A DNA stretch of 64,000 bases from CAYPKG01 sp964411275 (GTDB taxonomy: Bacteria > Bacillota > Clostridia > Christensenellales > CAG-138): contig CAYPKG010000002.1 of assembly GCA_964411275.1 (NCBI GenBank), positions 52,522 to 116,521 of the forward strand, given 5' to 3'. Below, piece after piece: positions 33,282 through 43,486 of the stretch (positions are counted from its first letter, which is position 1; every line of letters begins with the position of its first letter). The notes beneath the pieces are model-generated. The model made no database searches, was not told the DNA's origin, and worked only from the letters and a program-made list of their open reading frames with translations. A program made the position numbers and the translations under genes.

Positions 33282-34304
33282 TTATTCCAATGAAAGAAAA
33301 TACTCCGCCAAGCCGCCGAACAATCCAGCCGCGCAGGACTTCTGGTACGCGTCCCGGTTGAGCCGTACATCCTCGGTGGGATTGGACAAAAAACCAAGCT
33401 CCGCTGTGATCACGGGGGCGTTGGACCAATTAAATCCGGTTTGCTCCGCCGTTTCCACGACGGAACGCTTGCTTGCGCCTGTTTCGTCGCACAAAGCGTT
33501 GAGGGTGGCTTTGGCCAGCTTTGCGCTGTTGCCGGAGATAGCACTGTTGCCGCTTGTGCTGGGGGTTAATACGCTGATGCCGGATTTATCCCGCTCTGAG
33601 CTGAAATCGCAATGAACGCGCACCCAACAGTCCACGTTTGCATCGTTCATGAGCTTTGCCCGGTCTATATTCGACAAGGAAACGTCGTTTTTCGTGCGGG
33701 TCATGATGACAGTGGCTCCTGCGTCGGCGAGAAGCTTTTTGAGCTTTTTCGCGATTTGCAGGTTTGTTTCATATTCATAGATGCCCGTTTTCGCGCCAAC
33801 CGCCCCAACGCTCATCTTTTCCTTTGTTCGGGAGGAGCCGGGCGAAATGGGCTCCAGCGAGAGGTCTGCGTTGAGTTGATGCCCTGGATCGATGCCGATG
33901 ACTTTGCCGTTCAGCACGTTTTTCAGCGCGGCGGCGGCCTCTTCCTCGATGCTCGTGATGTCCGCCGTGAGGATGCTGATGCTCTGATTGTCGTTGACTT
34001 GGGCGGCAGCGTATTGATCGATTGTTTCCTGATTAAACTCGCCGTCAGCGTTGACGCCCAGCATGCGCTGCAGCTGGCGCACGGCGGCGGCGGTATCCTC
34101 GCCGTAAACGCCGTCTGCCCGCTCGTTAAACAGGCCCAGCTCCTGTAATCCGTTTTGCAAATTTGTCACATGCAGGCCCAGATCCCCCGTTTTAAGAACA
34201 CGGGCGGGCAGATATGGCAAAGCCAGCGCGGCGGGCGCGCAGCTTAAAAATATAAGCAATGTCAGAAACAAGCATACATACTTGTGTCGTGTCAATTTCG
34301 TCAT
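33282..34304 (-). CDS. N-acetylmuramoyl-L-alanine amidase with peptidoglycan-binding domain
   Basis: 340 aa. Signal peptide or anchor (about 9-28), a PG_binding_1 domain (TGDLGLHVTNLQNGLQELGLF to about residue 105), then an Amidase_3 domain. Zinc ligands are visible as IDPGHQ, YEYETNLQIA, WVRVHCDF, and the catalytic Glu in AELGFLSNPTED. Cleaves the bond between MurNAc and the stem peptide outside the membrane; may act in spore cortex or division. ATG 34304 follows GGAG. Confidence 0.92.
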   Translation of the reverse strand: MTKLTRHKYVCLFLTLLIFLSCAPAALALPYLPARVLKTGDLGLHVTNLQNGLQELGLFNERADGVYGEDTAAAVRQLQRMLGVNADGEFNQETIDQYAAAQVNDNQSISILTADITSIEEEAAAALKNVLNGKVIGIDPGHQLNADLSLEPISPGSSRTKEKMSVGAVGAKTGIYEYETNLQIAKKLKKLLADAGATVIMTRTKNDVSLSNIDRAKLMNDANVDCWVRVHCDFSSERDKSGISVLTPSTSGNSAISGNSAKLAKATLNALCDETGASKRSVVETAEQTGFNWSNAPVITAELGFLSNPTEDVRLNRDAYQKSCAAGLFGGLAEYFLSLE

Positions 34305-34533
34305 GTGATGGATCTCCTGCACCCAAATCCCTTGGGTATTCCAGTGACGTCCTAAGTCACCTTAAATCATTGCAATTAGTTTACCATCCTATTACGCATT
34401 TGTCATGAGAAAAACATAAACAAACTGTAAATTCAGCCGGATGGCCGCTATTCCATAACAAATGTCCCTGTGGTACAATAGCCTAAGCTATATAATGGAA
34501 GCCCGCTGAAAATAGCGTTATTTGGAGGAAACC

Positions 34534-36636
34534 ATGGAATTATTATCCCCCGCCGGAAGTTGGGAGAGCATGATAGCAGCCGTGCAAAACGGAGCGGACG
34601 CAGTGTATCTGGGCGGCGGCCGGTTCAGCGCCCGACGGTTTGCGAAGAATTTTACCACAGACGATGATTTAAGCCGGGCCCTCGATTACTGCCATGTACG
34701 GGATGTGCGGGTGCAGGTGACGGTGAATACCCTGCTTCTCGACCGGGAGATGGAGGAGGCGCTTTCCTATGCCGCTTTTTTGTATGAGGCGGGGGCGGAC
34801 GCGCTGATCGTACAGGACCTGGGGCTTGCGGCTTTGATACGCCAGCAGCTTCCAAAGCTGCCGCTGTATGCCAGCACCCAGATGGCCGTCCACGATAAAA
34901 ACGGCTTGGAACAGCTGGCGATGATGGGGTTCTCCAGGGCGGTGCTGGCGCGTGAATTGCGGCTATGTGAAATCGAACAGCTTCACAGGCAATGCGAAAT
35001 GCCTTTGGAGTGCTTTGCCCATGGGGCGCTGTGCACGGCTGTATCGGGCATGTGCCTGTTTTCCTCCATGGCGGGCGGACGCAGCGGAAACCGGGGCGCG
35101 TGTGCCCAGCCCTGCCGCAAAGCATATACAACCGAATACGAAAAAGGGCGGAAGACGGGATACCCATTGAGCCTTGGGGATCTGTCCATGCTGTTTCATG
35201 TAAAAGAGCTTGCTAGCGCGGGGGTCTCGAGCATCAAGCTGGAAGGCAGGATGAAGCGGCCGGAATATGTGGCGGCGGTGACACGGGCGTACCGCATGGC
35301 GCTTTCCGGCGCGTCTGAAAAGGAGCTGCGCGAAGCGATAAACGCAGCCAACCGGATATTCAACAGAGGCGAAGCGGGAACCGGGTATTACTTTGCCCAG
35401 GCGGACGTAGCTGCCAACCGCCGCGGTGCGTTGAGCGATGAGCAATCGCCATTGAGCGAAATGCGCGAAACATACCGCCGGGAGAATAAGCGGCGGGATA
35501 TGACAGGCGTGTTAACCCTCATGGTGGGGGAACCCGCGCGGCTGAAGCTCGCTTTGGGCGAAACAGAGGTTGTCGCCCAAACGGCCGAACCGGTGCAGCC
35601 GGCTGGCAAAACGCCTGATGCACAGCGCTATCGCGCCCAGGTGGGAAAGCTTTTCGACACGCCCTTCACCATGACCGATTGCCGGGTGGAAATGCCGGTA
35701 GCGGCTTATATCAGCGCGGCGGCGCTCAACGGGCTAAGGCGGCAGGGGGTGTCTCTGCTCATGGACAAGCTCGCCTGGCGGCGGGAAGGCGTTTCGGTTA
35801 CATTGCCTCAACTCGTTGTGGCCAATAAGGAGGAAAACGCCTGTCCGGTAATCGCAATCGCGCCAAACGCGGGCGGGGTTATCTCGGCGGTGGAGGCGGG
35901 GGCGGACATGGTCGCGCTGTCCCCAAATTGCTATGATATGAAATTCCTGTTGCCGCTGTTAGAGGAATTGCAGCCTCTTCGACACAAAGCAAAGCTGCTG
36001 TTGCAGTTGCCCGCCGCGGCAATGGAGAAAGAGGAGCAGGGGTGGCTCACCACCGTCCTCAACCCAGCGCTTCTTGACGGGGGGATCGCCCAGCACATGA
36101 GCCAGCTGGCGTATCTGGAGCCGCTGACAATCAAAATTGCCGGGCCGCTTTGCAACGCCGCCAATGGCTATAGCGTGGCGGCGCTCAGGGCGCTGGGGTT
36201 TGACCGGGTAGCGGCTTCGCTGGAGCTGAACCGGGGGCAGATGCGGGACATGATCCGGCGGGACGGCGTTGGGGCCTATGCCTACGGACGGGCGGCGCTG
36301 ATGCAGCTGTTGCATTGTCCGGTCAAGGCGGGATTTGGCTGCCAGCAATGCGCGCTTGGCGGGGGTGCCCTCGTCGACGAGGCGGGGCGGCGCTTTTCAC
36401 TGGACCCGGTGCATGGGTCCGAGCGCTGTCTCATTCGGGTGCGAAATTGCGAAATCTTGGATATACTCCATGATGTGTCGGCACTACCCCGGCCGGATTT
36501 TCTTCTTTTGGAGTTTACCGACGAGAATGAAGCAGAGGTGCGAGAGCGTGTCGCTGCAGGGGTGCTTGCCAGGGCGGGGGAGACGCCTGTGCGTATGGGC
36601 ACAACCCGGGGGCATTGGAACCGGGGCTGGGATTGA
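34534..36636 (+). CDS. Peptidase U32 family protein (long form)
   Basis: 700 aa. N-terminal U32 domain: ELLSPAGSWESMIAAVQNGADAVYLGG, VQVTVNTLL, YASTQMAVHDKNGL, ECFAHGALCTAVSGMCLFSSMAGGRSGNRGACAQPCRK (the conserved Cys cluster), SLGDLSML, IKLEGRMKRPEYVA. C-terminal part is the DUF3656-like extension with a second Cys set (CLIRVRNC) ending TTRGHWNRG. Related proteins modify 23S rRNA (hydroxylation) rather than act as proteases; which applies here is not decided. mutS2 follows after 28 bp. Confidence 0.9.
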   Translation: MELLSPAGSWESMIAAVQNGADAVYLGGGRFSARRFAKNFTTDDDLSRALDYCHVRDVRVQVTVNTLLLDREMEEALSYAAFLYEAGADALIVQDLGLAALIRQQLPKLPLYASTQMAVHDKNGLEQLAMMGFSRAVLARELRLCEIEQLHRQCEMPLECFAHGALCTAVSGMCLFSSMAGGRSGNRGACAQPCRKAYTTEYEKGRKTGYPLSLGDLSMLFHVKELASAGVSSIKLEGRMKRPEYVAAVTRAYRMALSGASEKELREAINAANRIFNRGEAGTGYYFAQADVAANRRGALSDEQSPLSEMRETYRRENKRRDMTGVLTLMVGEPARLKLALGETEVVAQTAEPVQPAGKTPDAQRYRAQVGKLFDTPFTMTDCRVEMPVAAYISAAALNGLRRQGVSLLMDKLAWRREGVSVTLPQLVVANKEENACPVIAIAPNAGGVISAVEAGADMVALSPNCYDMKFLLPLLEELQPLRHKAKLLLQLPAAAMEKEEQGWLTTVLNPALLDGGIAQHMSQLAYLEPLTIKIAGPLCNAANGYSVAALRALGFDRVAASLELNRGQMRDMIRRDGVGAYAYGRAALMQLLHCPVKAGFGCQQCALGGGALVDEAGRRFSLDPVHGSERCLIRVRNCEILDILHDVSALPRPDFLLLEFTDENEAEVRERVAAGVLARAGETPVRMGTTRGHWNRGWD

Positions 36637-36664
36637 GGACTGGGATATGAAGGAGGGAATATTT

Positions 36665-39034
36665 ATGGAGCAGCGGGTGCTGTCCATTTTAGAATTTGAT
36701 AAGATACGTGAGATGCTACAGCAGTATACCGTTTCGTCCATCGGGCAGGAGCTTGCAAAACACCTAATGCCAACCTGGGATGAGGCAGAGGCGCGCATAC
36801 TTTTGAAGCAGACGGCGGAAGCCGCCCGCTTTTACGCCAGAGGCGGCGGGCAAAGCCCTGTGGAGGGTTTTGACGACATGCGCATGACACTCAAGCGGGT
36901 TCGCGCGGCGCTGTCGCTCTCGGCCGGAGAATTGCTGGGGGCCGCCCGGTGCCTGCGGGTCAGCCGCACCGCAAAAGAGCGGCTGCAACAAACCGATGCG
37001 GAAGAGCCGCTGACGTTGTTGAGCCATATGGCAAGCCAGCTGTGCGCCTACAGAAGCCTGGAGGAGGAGATTTCCCGCTGCATCATCAGCGCGGACGAGA
37101 TTTCAGACGCGGCCTCGCCGGCCCTTGCGGACATCAGGCGGCAGATGCGGATAGCCAACGAGCGGGCGCGGGACAAGATAAACAACATGGTGCACAGCAC
37201 CACGTTCCAGAAATACCTGCAGGAGCCCATCATCACAATCAGAAACGGCAGGTTTGTCCTGCCGGTGAAGCAGGAGTACCGGCAATATGTTCCCGGGCTT
37301 GTCCACGATCAGTCAGGCAGCGGCGCGACATTGTTTGTGGAGCCGATGGCTGTCGTGGAGCTTGGCAATGAGTACAAGCGGCAGATGGCGTTGGAGCAGG
37401 AGGAGATTTCCCGCATTCTCGCGGCGCTGACGTCGATGCTGGAACCCTATGCCGACACGCTCATTGAAAGCCTGGGTATTCTCGGGGCGCTGGACCTGAT
37501 ATTCGCGAAAGCAGCGTTGGCGCGGCAGATGAAGGCTGCCTGTCCTAAGATACTACAAGAGGGCATTACCATCATAAAGGGACGGCATCCGCTCATCCCG
37601 GCGGACCGGGTGGTGCCGGTGGACGTGTGGCTTGGGCAAAACGGCATTCAGACCCTGATCATCACAGGGCCAAACACCGGCGGAAAAACCGTGACGCTCA
37701 AAACCCTGGGCCTGTTTACGCTCATGGCCCAGGCGGGCCTGTTCCTGCCTGCTGCGGAGGGAACCGGCGTGCGGGTATTCCGTGCGGTGCATGCGGACAT
37801 CGGGGACGAGCAGTCCATTGAGCAGAGCCTGTCCACATTCTCCAGCCATATGAAAAATCTGGTGGAGGTCCTAGACAATGCTGACGACAAAAGCCTTGTG
37901 CTGCTGGACGAGCTGGGCGCGGGCACCGACCCTGTGGAGGGCGCGGCCCTTGCCATGAGCATCCTCGAAACCCTGCATGGGCGGGGTTGCCTGACCGCCG
38001 CCACCACCCATTACAGCGAGATCAAGGCATTCGCCATGACCAGGGAGGGTATGCAAAATGCGTCCATGGAGTTTGATGTGGACAGGCTAATGCCCACCTA
38101 CCGGCTGTTTATCGGCATTCCGGGCAAATCCAACGCATTCGAAATATCAGAGCGGCTGGGGCTGTCTTTAGACGTCATCCATAAGGCCAGGGAATTTTTG
38201 AAGCAGGAGGATGTCCAGTTTGAGGACGTCATCCAAAGCGCCCAGTCCCAGCGCCAGCGGGCGGAGGAGGAGCGTATCGAGGCGGAGCGCGCCCGCTATG
38301 AGCTGGAGCGGCTGAAATCGGAAACCCAGCAGCTGAAAAAGCGCATGGAAGGGGAAAAGGCTGCCATGCGCGCCAAAGCCCGGGAAGAGCAGCGGCAGTT
38401 GGTGCGGGAAACCCGGCAGGAGATGGAACAGGTGATCGTTGGCCTTCGGAATATGAAGGGCGTGGATCACAGTCAGATCGACCGGGCCATTCAACAGGCA
38501 CGGGACCGGGTGCGCAAGAGGGAGGAGGGATTGTTTGACGCCGATACGCTTGGAGAGCAGGCGGACGACAAGCCCCCCAAGTCCGTACGCCCCGGTGAAC
38601 GGGTACGGCTTTTGAAATTATCTCAAAACGCCACGGTATTGAAGCCGGCAGACGCCAAGGGCGAGGTGCGGGTCCAGGCCGGGGTGATTAAGATGATGGT
38701 AAACCTCCAGGATATCCGCATCATTGAAGAGGTGGTAAAGCCCGCCCCCGCCGCCAACAAGGTGCAGGTAGAAAGCATCTCATCGGTTGGGCGCATGGAG
38801 CTTGATATTCGCGGGAAAATGGTGGACGAGGCTGTGATGGAGGTGGACCGGTATCTTCTGGACGCGTCCATGCATGGGTTGAGCGAGGTATCTATCATCC
38901 ATGGCAAGGGCACAGGCGCGCTGCGAAAGGGCGTACAGGATTATCTTAGGCATCATACCAAGGTAAAGAGCTTCCGCCTGGGCAATTACGGCGAGGGGGA
39001 CGCCGGGGTAACGGTTGTGACGTTGCGACAATGA
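36665..39034 (+). CDS. mutS2: Endonuclease MutS2
   Basis: 789 aa. Core and lever helices, then the ABC ATPase with Walker A GPNTGGKTVTLKT and Walker B LVLLDELGAGTDP, a long coiled coil (about residues 510-640), a KOW-like segment and a C-terminal Smr nuclease domain (MELDIRGKMVDEAVMEVDRYL, HGKGTGALRKGVQDYL). Acts on branched or ribosome-collided substrates; suppresses recombination. ATG 36665 begins the usual N-terminus; the frame extends upstream into the U32 gene without a ribosome site. Confidence 0.96.
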   Translation: MEQRVLSILEFDKIREMLQQYTVSSIGQELAKHLMPTWDEAEARILLKQTAEAARFYARGGGQSPVEGFDDMRMTLKRVRAALSLSAGELLGAARCLRVSRTAKERLQQTDAEEPLTLLSHMASQLCAYRSLEEEISRCIISADEISDAASPALADIRRQMRIANERARDKINNMVHSTTFQKYLQEPIITIRNGRFVLPVKQEYRQYVPGLVHDQSGSGATLFVEPMAVVELGNEYKRQMALEQEEISRILAALTSMLEPYADTLIESLGILGALDLIFAKAALARQMKAACPKILQEGITIIKGRHPLIPADRVVPVDVWLGQNGIQTLIITGPNTGGKTVTLKTLGLFTLMAQAGLFLPAAEGTGVRVFRAVHADIGDEQSIEQSLSTFSSHMKNLVEVLDNADDKSLVLLDELGAGTDPVEGAALAMSILETLHGRGCLTAATTHYSEIKAFAMTREGMQNASMEFDVDRLMPTYRLFIGIPGKSNAFEISERLGLSLDVIHKAREFLKQEDVQFEDVIQSAQSQRQRAEEERIEAERARYELERLKSETQQLKKRMEGEKAAMRAKAREEQRQLVRETRQEMEQVIVGLRNMKGVDHSQIDRAIQQARDRVRKREEGLFDADTLGEQADDKPPKSVRPGERVRLLKLSQNATVLKPADAKGEVRVQAGVIKMMVNLQDIRIIEEVVKPAPAANKVQVESISSVGRMELDIRGKMVDEAVMEVDRYLLDASMHGLSEVSIIHGKGTGALRKGVQDYLRHHTKVKSFRLGNYGEGDAGVTVVTLRQ

Positions 39035-39151
39035 GCAGACCCTATTAAAAGCGAATTGAAGCTGGGGCCAATCTCTGTTAGAATGTGTTTGAAACGATGA
39101 ATTTGTGTGAAAATTCATATAGGGTTCATATTCTCATTCGGGGGGTGTGCT

Positions 39152-39589
39152 ATGATACTGGTGAGCGCTTGTCTGGCGGGGTATCCCTGCCGCTATAATG
39201 GAGGAAGCAAGCCCGATGCCCGCGTCATAGAATTGGTGCAGGCGGGCAAGGCGATCCCCGTCTGTCCGGAGGCCCTGGGCGGATTGCCTATGCCCCGGCC
39301 ACCTGCGGAAATTGTAGGCGGCGACGGGGGCGATGTATTGATCGGGCGGGGCCGTGTTGTGGACAGCACCGGCGCCGACGTGACCGAGGGCTTTATTAAG
39401 GGCGCCAGGGCTACGCTAAATCTGTGCCGGCGCTACGGCGTGGAGCGGGCGATTTTGAAGGCCAACAGCCCGTCCTGCGGCAGCGGTATGATTTACGACG
39501 GGAGCTTTTTGGGAAAACTGAAGTCTGGGGACGGCGTGAGTGCCAAATTGCTGAAGGTCAACGGCATCACGGTGGAAAGCGTATCATGA
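39152..39589 (+). CDS. DUF523 protein
   Basis: 145 aa. MILVSACLAGYPCRYNGGSK, VCPEALGGLPMPRPPAEI, and KANSPSCGSGMIYDG are the conserved DUF523 cysteine motifs, probably an Fe-S or metal site. Function unknown. GGGGGTG precedes the ATG. Its last codon overlaps the region just upstream of the response regulator. Confidence 0.9.
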   Translation: MILVSACLAGYPCRYNGGSKPDARVIELVQAGKAIPVCPEALGGLPMPRPPAEIVGGDGGDVLIGRGRVVDSTGADVTEGFIKGARATLNLCRRYGVERAILKANSPSCGSGMIYDGSFLGKLKSGDGVSAKLLKVNGITVESVS

Positions 39590-39603
39590 AAACGGAGGTT
39601 GAC

Positions 39604-40290
39604 GTGGAGAATAACACCATACTCGTAATCGACGATGATAAAAACATCCTGGCTATCATTGAGCTTTATCTGAAAAAGGCCGGATATATGGTCGTCACCT
39701 GCGAGCGGGGGGACGAGGCGATCAAAGCCTTTCACCGTACGCAGCCGGCGCTGGTGGTGCTGGACGTGATGCTGCCCGGGCTGGACGGCTGGGGCGTGTT
39801 GAGCGCGCTGCGCACCGAAAGCGACATCCCTGTGATCATGCTCACCGCTAAGGGTGATACAACCGACAGGATTCAGGGGCTAGACCTGGGGGCGGACGAC
39901 TATATCCCCAAGCCCTTTGAAGCCAAGGAGTTGCTGGCCCGGATTAAGGCGGTGCTTCGCCGGTCCGCCGCACCCGAGGAGCAGGAGCGCAAAATCGCGT
40001 TCCCGGGGCTGATGGTGTCCCTGGAAAACTACGCGGTGGTACTTGACGATAAGCCTGTGGAGATGCCGCCCAAGGAAATTGAGCTGCTGTATTTCCTCAC
40101 CTCCCATGAAGGCAAGGTGTTCACCAGGGAACAATTGCTTGAGCAGGTATGGGGCTTTGACTTTTTTGGAGACAGCCGCACGGTAGACGTCCATGTTAAG
40201 CGCATCCGCGAAAAGCTGGGCGAGAGGGCGGATTGGCAGATAAAAACCGTTTGGGGTGTAGGATATAAGTTTGAAGTTAACAGAAACTGA
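39604..40290 (+). CDS. OmpR-family response regulator
   Basis: 228 aa. Receiver domain with acidic pair DDDKN, phospho-acceptor Asp in LVVLDVMLPG, Lys in YIPKPFEAKE; winged-helix effector domain (PPKEIELLYFLTSHEGKVFTREQLLEQVWG, TVDVHVKRIREKLG). GTG 39604 is chosen because GGAGG lies 5 nt upstream; an in-frame ATG at 39586 is the alternative. Pairs with the kinase 12 bp downstream; htrA follows, so it probably controls an envelope-stress regulon like CssR of Bacillus. Confidence 0.93.
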   Translation: MENNTILVIDDDKNILAIIELYLKKAGYMVVTCERGDEAIKAFHRTQPALVVLDVMLPGLDGWGVLSALRTESDIPVIMLTAKGDTTDRIQGLDLGADDYIPKPFEAKELLARIKAVLRRSAAPEEQERKIAFPGLMVSLENYAVVLDDKPVEMPPKEIELLYFLTSHEGKVFTREQLLEQVWGFDFFGDSRTVDVHVKRIREKLGERADWQIKTVWGVGYKFEVNRN

Positions 40291-40302
40291 TCCGGCTTTT
40301 TC

Positions 40303-41928
40303 ATGAAAACGGATCATTTCAAATCCCTGTTTGCCCGGATGCTGGCAACGTATTTGACCGTTATTCTGTGCCTGCTGCTGCTGATGGGAATAACGGTTAC
40401 AAGCATGTTCAAAAGCCAGTATATCAGGGAGGAGGAGAATGCGCTTCGCCACGAGGGAGAAAAGATCAACACCATTGTCGTGACGGATTACGCCGACGAT
40501 AAAAAGCGGCAGTCCGCCATCGACCGGCTGACCACCGTGGCCCGGCAGTATGACGCGCTTATTCAGGTGATTGACTTTAGGGGAAATCCTCACTCGTTTA
40601 TGGATGAAACCCAGACGATCCTTAAGTGGGAGCTGTGCGATGAGGCGGGAAACGCCTACTTTGGCCCCGAGGAACAAGCCGTGTGGTGCCTGCCGGGGAT
40701 CAGCGTTTGGCTTCAATCGCCGCTTTGCTTTGAAAATATCCGGCTTTCCGCCTGGAAGGAGCCCGCCCGCAGCGCGAAAGCCCTGACGCAGGATGGGGTG
40801 CTGGCCTGGAACGCGTTTCGGGAGGTTACGGGCATGTCCACACTGACGCTCCTTAGGCCCATCATCGGCGAGGAGGGGCAGGAAGGGCTGTTGCTCATCC
40901 ATTTTGACATGAGCGCGGTCAACGACTCCATCAAACAGGTATACCTCGACGTGCTGCTGACGGCGTTTGTGGCGGTGGTGGCGGCGATACTGGCGGTGTA
41001 TTACATCACCACCCGGATTACAAAGCCGATTGTGGACATGAACGCCACCGTGCGCCGGTATTCCAAAGGGAATTTCGACCTTCGTTTGCAGGCAGGGGGC
41101 ACCGACGAGGTGGCGCAGCTGGCGCAGAGCTTTAACGTCATGGCGGATGAGCTCAACGATCTGGAGCAAACTAGGCGCAGCTTTGTGGCCAATGTCAGCC
41201 ACGAGCTTCGGTCTCCATTGACGTCCATGCGCGGGTTTTTAGAGGCGATGCAGGATGGTACAATCCCGCCGGATGAGCGGGGAAAATACATGGATGTGGT
41301 CATATCCGAAACCCGGCGCATGACGGACATGGTAAACGACCTCTTGGACCTTGCCAGGATTGAAAGCGGACAGACAACGCTAAATCTCACGGTATTCGAC
41401 TTAAACGAGCTGACCCGCCGGACGCTGATTACGTTTGAAACCCGGGTGAATGAGAAAAACCTGGCGGTGGACTTGGAGGTTCCATCCGCGCCCTGCTATG
41501 TAGAGGCGGATAGCGTTCAGATTGTCCAGGTGCTAAGAAACCTCATCGATAATGCCCTTAAGTATTCCCCAGAGAAAGGGACGCTGTCCATCAAGATTGC
41601 CGTCATGGGCCGCAAGTCTGCCACAGTCACCGTCCGTGACGAGGGCAACGGCATCCCCACAGAGGATATTCCCCGGGTGTTTGACCGGTTTTACAAGGTG
41701 GAGAAGGCGCACACGCCCACCCTGCAAAGCGGCACCGGTCTGGGGCTGGCTCTCGTGAAGAGGATTGTGGACCAGCACGATGAAAACATCTGGGTGGAAA
41801 GCAGTGAAGGACATGGTACGGCGTTTACATTTACACTAAAGCGCGCACCGGAGGCGCCCCGGCCCAAACGGCCGCAGGAATTACAGCATGCCGCGGGCGA
41901 GCGCAATTTGATCGGAGGAGAAAAGTAA
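40303..41928 (+). CDS. Sensor histidine kinase (CssS-like position)
   Basis: 541 aa. Two membrane helices (about 10-32 and 212-236) flank an extracytoplasmic sensor domain of about 180 residues; then HAMP, a HisKA domain with phospho-acceptor H300 (NVSHELRSPLTSMRGF), and HATPase with N box LIDNALKYS, G1 VRDEGNGI and G2 GTGLGLALVK. Stop TAA overlaps the next ATG by 1 nt (TAATG). Gene order regulator-kinase-HtrA suggests sensing of misfolded secreted proteins. Confidence 0.94.
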   Translation: MKTDHFKSLFARMLATYLTVILCLLLLMGITVTSMFKSQYIREEENALRHEGEKINTIVVTDYADDKKRQSAIDRLTTVARQYDALIQVIDFRGNPHSFMDETQTILKWELCDEAGNAYFGPEEQAVWCLPGISVWLQSPLCFENIRLSAWKEPARSAKALTQDGVLAWNAFREVTGMSTLTLLRPIIGEEGQEGLLLIHFDMSAVNDSIKQVYLDVLLTAFVAVVAAILAVYYITTRITKPIVDMNATVRRYSKGNFDLRLQAGGTDEVAQLAQSFNVMADELNDLEQTRRSFVANVSHELRSPLTSMRGFLEAMQDGTIPPDERGKYMDVVISETRRMTDMVNDLLDLARIESGQTTLNLTVFDLNELTRRTLITFETRVNEKNLAVDLEVPSAPCYVEADSVQIVQVLRNLIDNALKYSPEKGTLSIKIAVMGRKSATVTVRDEGNGIPTEDIPRVFDRFYKVEKAHTPTLQSGTGLGLALVKRIVDQHDENIWVESSEGHGTAFTFTLKRAPEAPRPKRPQELQHAAGERNLIGGEK

Positions 41929-43217
41929 TGAACATGGAATATGAGAACTACTATGAGAATGGCGGCGTGCAGGAAAAGAAGCCCCGCCGGCCAGGGAAAA
42001 TACTGCTGATCATATTCCTGACGCTCATCGTGCTGTCCGTCATCGGGGGGCTGATTTATGGCGTTATATGGTCCATGTCGCATATGGGAATGCCCAAATG
42101 GCAGGATATCCTGCCGGATATGCCCGACGGCGCCCGCGATCCCTTTCCGGGCATGACCGCGCCTACACCGGCCCCGCAGCCCACGCCGCTGCCTACAGAG
42201 CGGCCCATGGCTGCCCTGGACGGAATTGCGCCGGAAATACTTGATATCGCCAATCCCATCCCCGACATCGCCGACAGCGTTGGCGAAAGCGTGGTGGGGG
42301 TCAGCAACTATATCGAGGGCCTGGGCGGGGAGTATATTGAGGTGGGCGGCGGCTCCGGTTTTATCATTTCTACCGAGGGATATGTTCTCACCAACAGCCA
42401 TGTTGTGGAGGACGCTAAAAGGCTTACCGTCACGCTGCTGGGCGGGGAAGAGATCGAGGCGGAGCTGATGGGTACCGACAAGCATATGGACATTGCGGTT
42501 TTGAAGATAAATATGAGCGGCCTCAAGGCGCTTCATCTTGGCAACTCGGATAAGGTCAGGGTGGGGGAGTTTGTGGTGGCGGTTGGCACGCCGTTAAGCC
42601 GGGAGCTGGAGGGAAGCATTACAATGGGCATTATCAGCGCGCGTTCCCGGGATATGAACATCGACGGCAAGAAAAACACTTATATTCAGACGGACGCGGC
42701 TATCAACCTTGGCAACTCCGGCGGCCCGCTTTTGAACATGAAAGGCGAGGTGGTTGGCATTAATACCGCCAAGGCCGTAATCGCCGGCTATGATGAGTAC
42801 GGCCAAAGCGTTAACGCCGAGGGGCTGGGCTTTGCGCTGCCCATCAACGAGGTCATGACGGTGGTGCCTGCGCTCATTACAAAAGGATATGTCCAGCGTC
42901 CCGGGATTGGCGTTACGATCCGGACGTTAACTAAGCAGGAAGCGGAGGAAAATGGCCTGGAAGACGGCGTGCTGGTATACAGCACTGTGCGCGGCGGTCC
43001 GGCGGAGCAGGCGGGCCTTCTCCCAGGCGATATCATTACCGCCTGCGACGGGCAAAGCATCACCGACCAAAACGCCCTGACCAAGCTGGTCAGCAAGGGC
43101 AAGGTGGGAGGAACGCTGCGTTTTGAAGTGCTCCGGGATGAAGAAACGCTGGAGATTGTGGTCACCATCGGCGACAGCAACAACATGGATTTTGATGACA
43201 CCAACGCGATAGAATAA
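41928..43217 (+). CDS. htrA: HtrA/DegP-family serine protease
   Basis: 429 aa. Cytoplasmic N-tail (residues 1-25), one membrane helix (about 26-48), Pro-rich linker, trypsin-like domain with H158 (NSHVVED), D188 (HMDIAVLK), S264 (NLGNSGGPL), and a C-terminal PDZ domain (about 330-415, GVLVYSTVRGGPAEQAGLLPGD). Degrades misfolded proteins outside the membrane. Translationally coupled to the kinase, so it is both target and part of the two-component operon. Confidence 0.96.
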   Translation: MNMEYENYYENGGVQEKKPRRPGKILLIIFLTLIVLSVIGGLIYGVIWSMSHMGMPKWQDILPDMPDGARDPFPGMTAPTPAPQPTPLPTERPMAALDGIAPEILDIANPIPDIADSVGESVVGVSNYIEGLGGEYIEVGGGSGFIISTEGYVLTNSHVVEDAKRLTVTLLGGEEIEAELMGTDKHMDIAVLKINMSGLKALHLGNSDKVRVGEFVVAVGTPLSRELEGSITMGIISARSRDMNIDGKKNTYIQTDAAINLGNSGGPLLNMKGEVVGINTAKAVIAGYDEYGQSVNAEGLGFALPINEVMTVVPALITKGYVQRPGIGVTIRTLTKQEAEENGLEDGVLVYSTVRGGPAEQAGLLPGDIITACDGQSITDQNALTKLVSKGKVGGTLRFEVLRDEETLEIVVTIGDSNNMDFDDTNAIE

Positions 43218-43233
43218 AAAGGATGAAATGCTT

Positions 43234-43312
43234 GAGGCGGTTTCCGGAAGGAAGCCGCCTCAGACTGTCGAAAAACCCTTTTGGGGGTTGTCATGGGGCC
43301 AGAACCCCTTAG
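43234..43312. repeat. Hairpin after htrA plus dispersed short repeat, copy 2
   Basis: GAGGCGGTTTCC (43234-43245) pairs with GGAAGCCGCCTC (to 43261), possibly the operon's terminator though without T-tract. It is followed by GACTGTCGAAAAA and GGGG..AACCCCTT, the motif also seen at 15553 and 63913. Confidence 0.55.
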
Positions 43313-43486
43313 GTTGTTCCTGCAATCATGAAACTTTGTAACAAAATGGTTTTCTATAATCTATTGCGTCAGCAGCCCATTGAGAATTTATAATGTTGCC
43401 TTGTTTTCCGAAATGATGTTCATACTCAGTTCACATTGAAACATTATAATGAGCTGGATTTTTGAATAAAGGAGAACGGAAGCAGG
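43313..43486. other. Upstream region of the MacA-like gene
   Basis: Gene-free. Holds a TATAAT at about 43446 before the adaptor gene; the -35 is not clear. Confidence 0.4.

Noticed and set aside
39880..41202. 440-aa minus-strand ORF
   Set aside because: Shadow of the two-component system genes.
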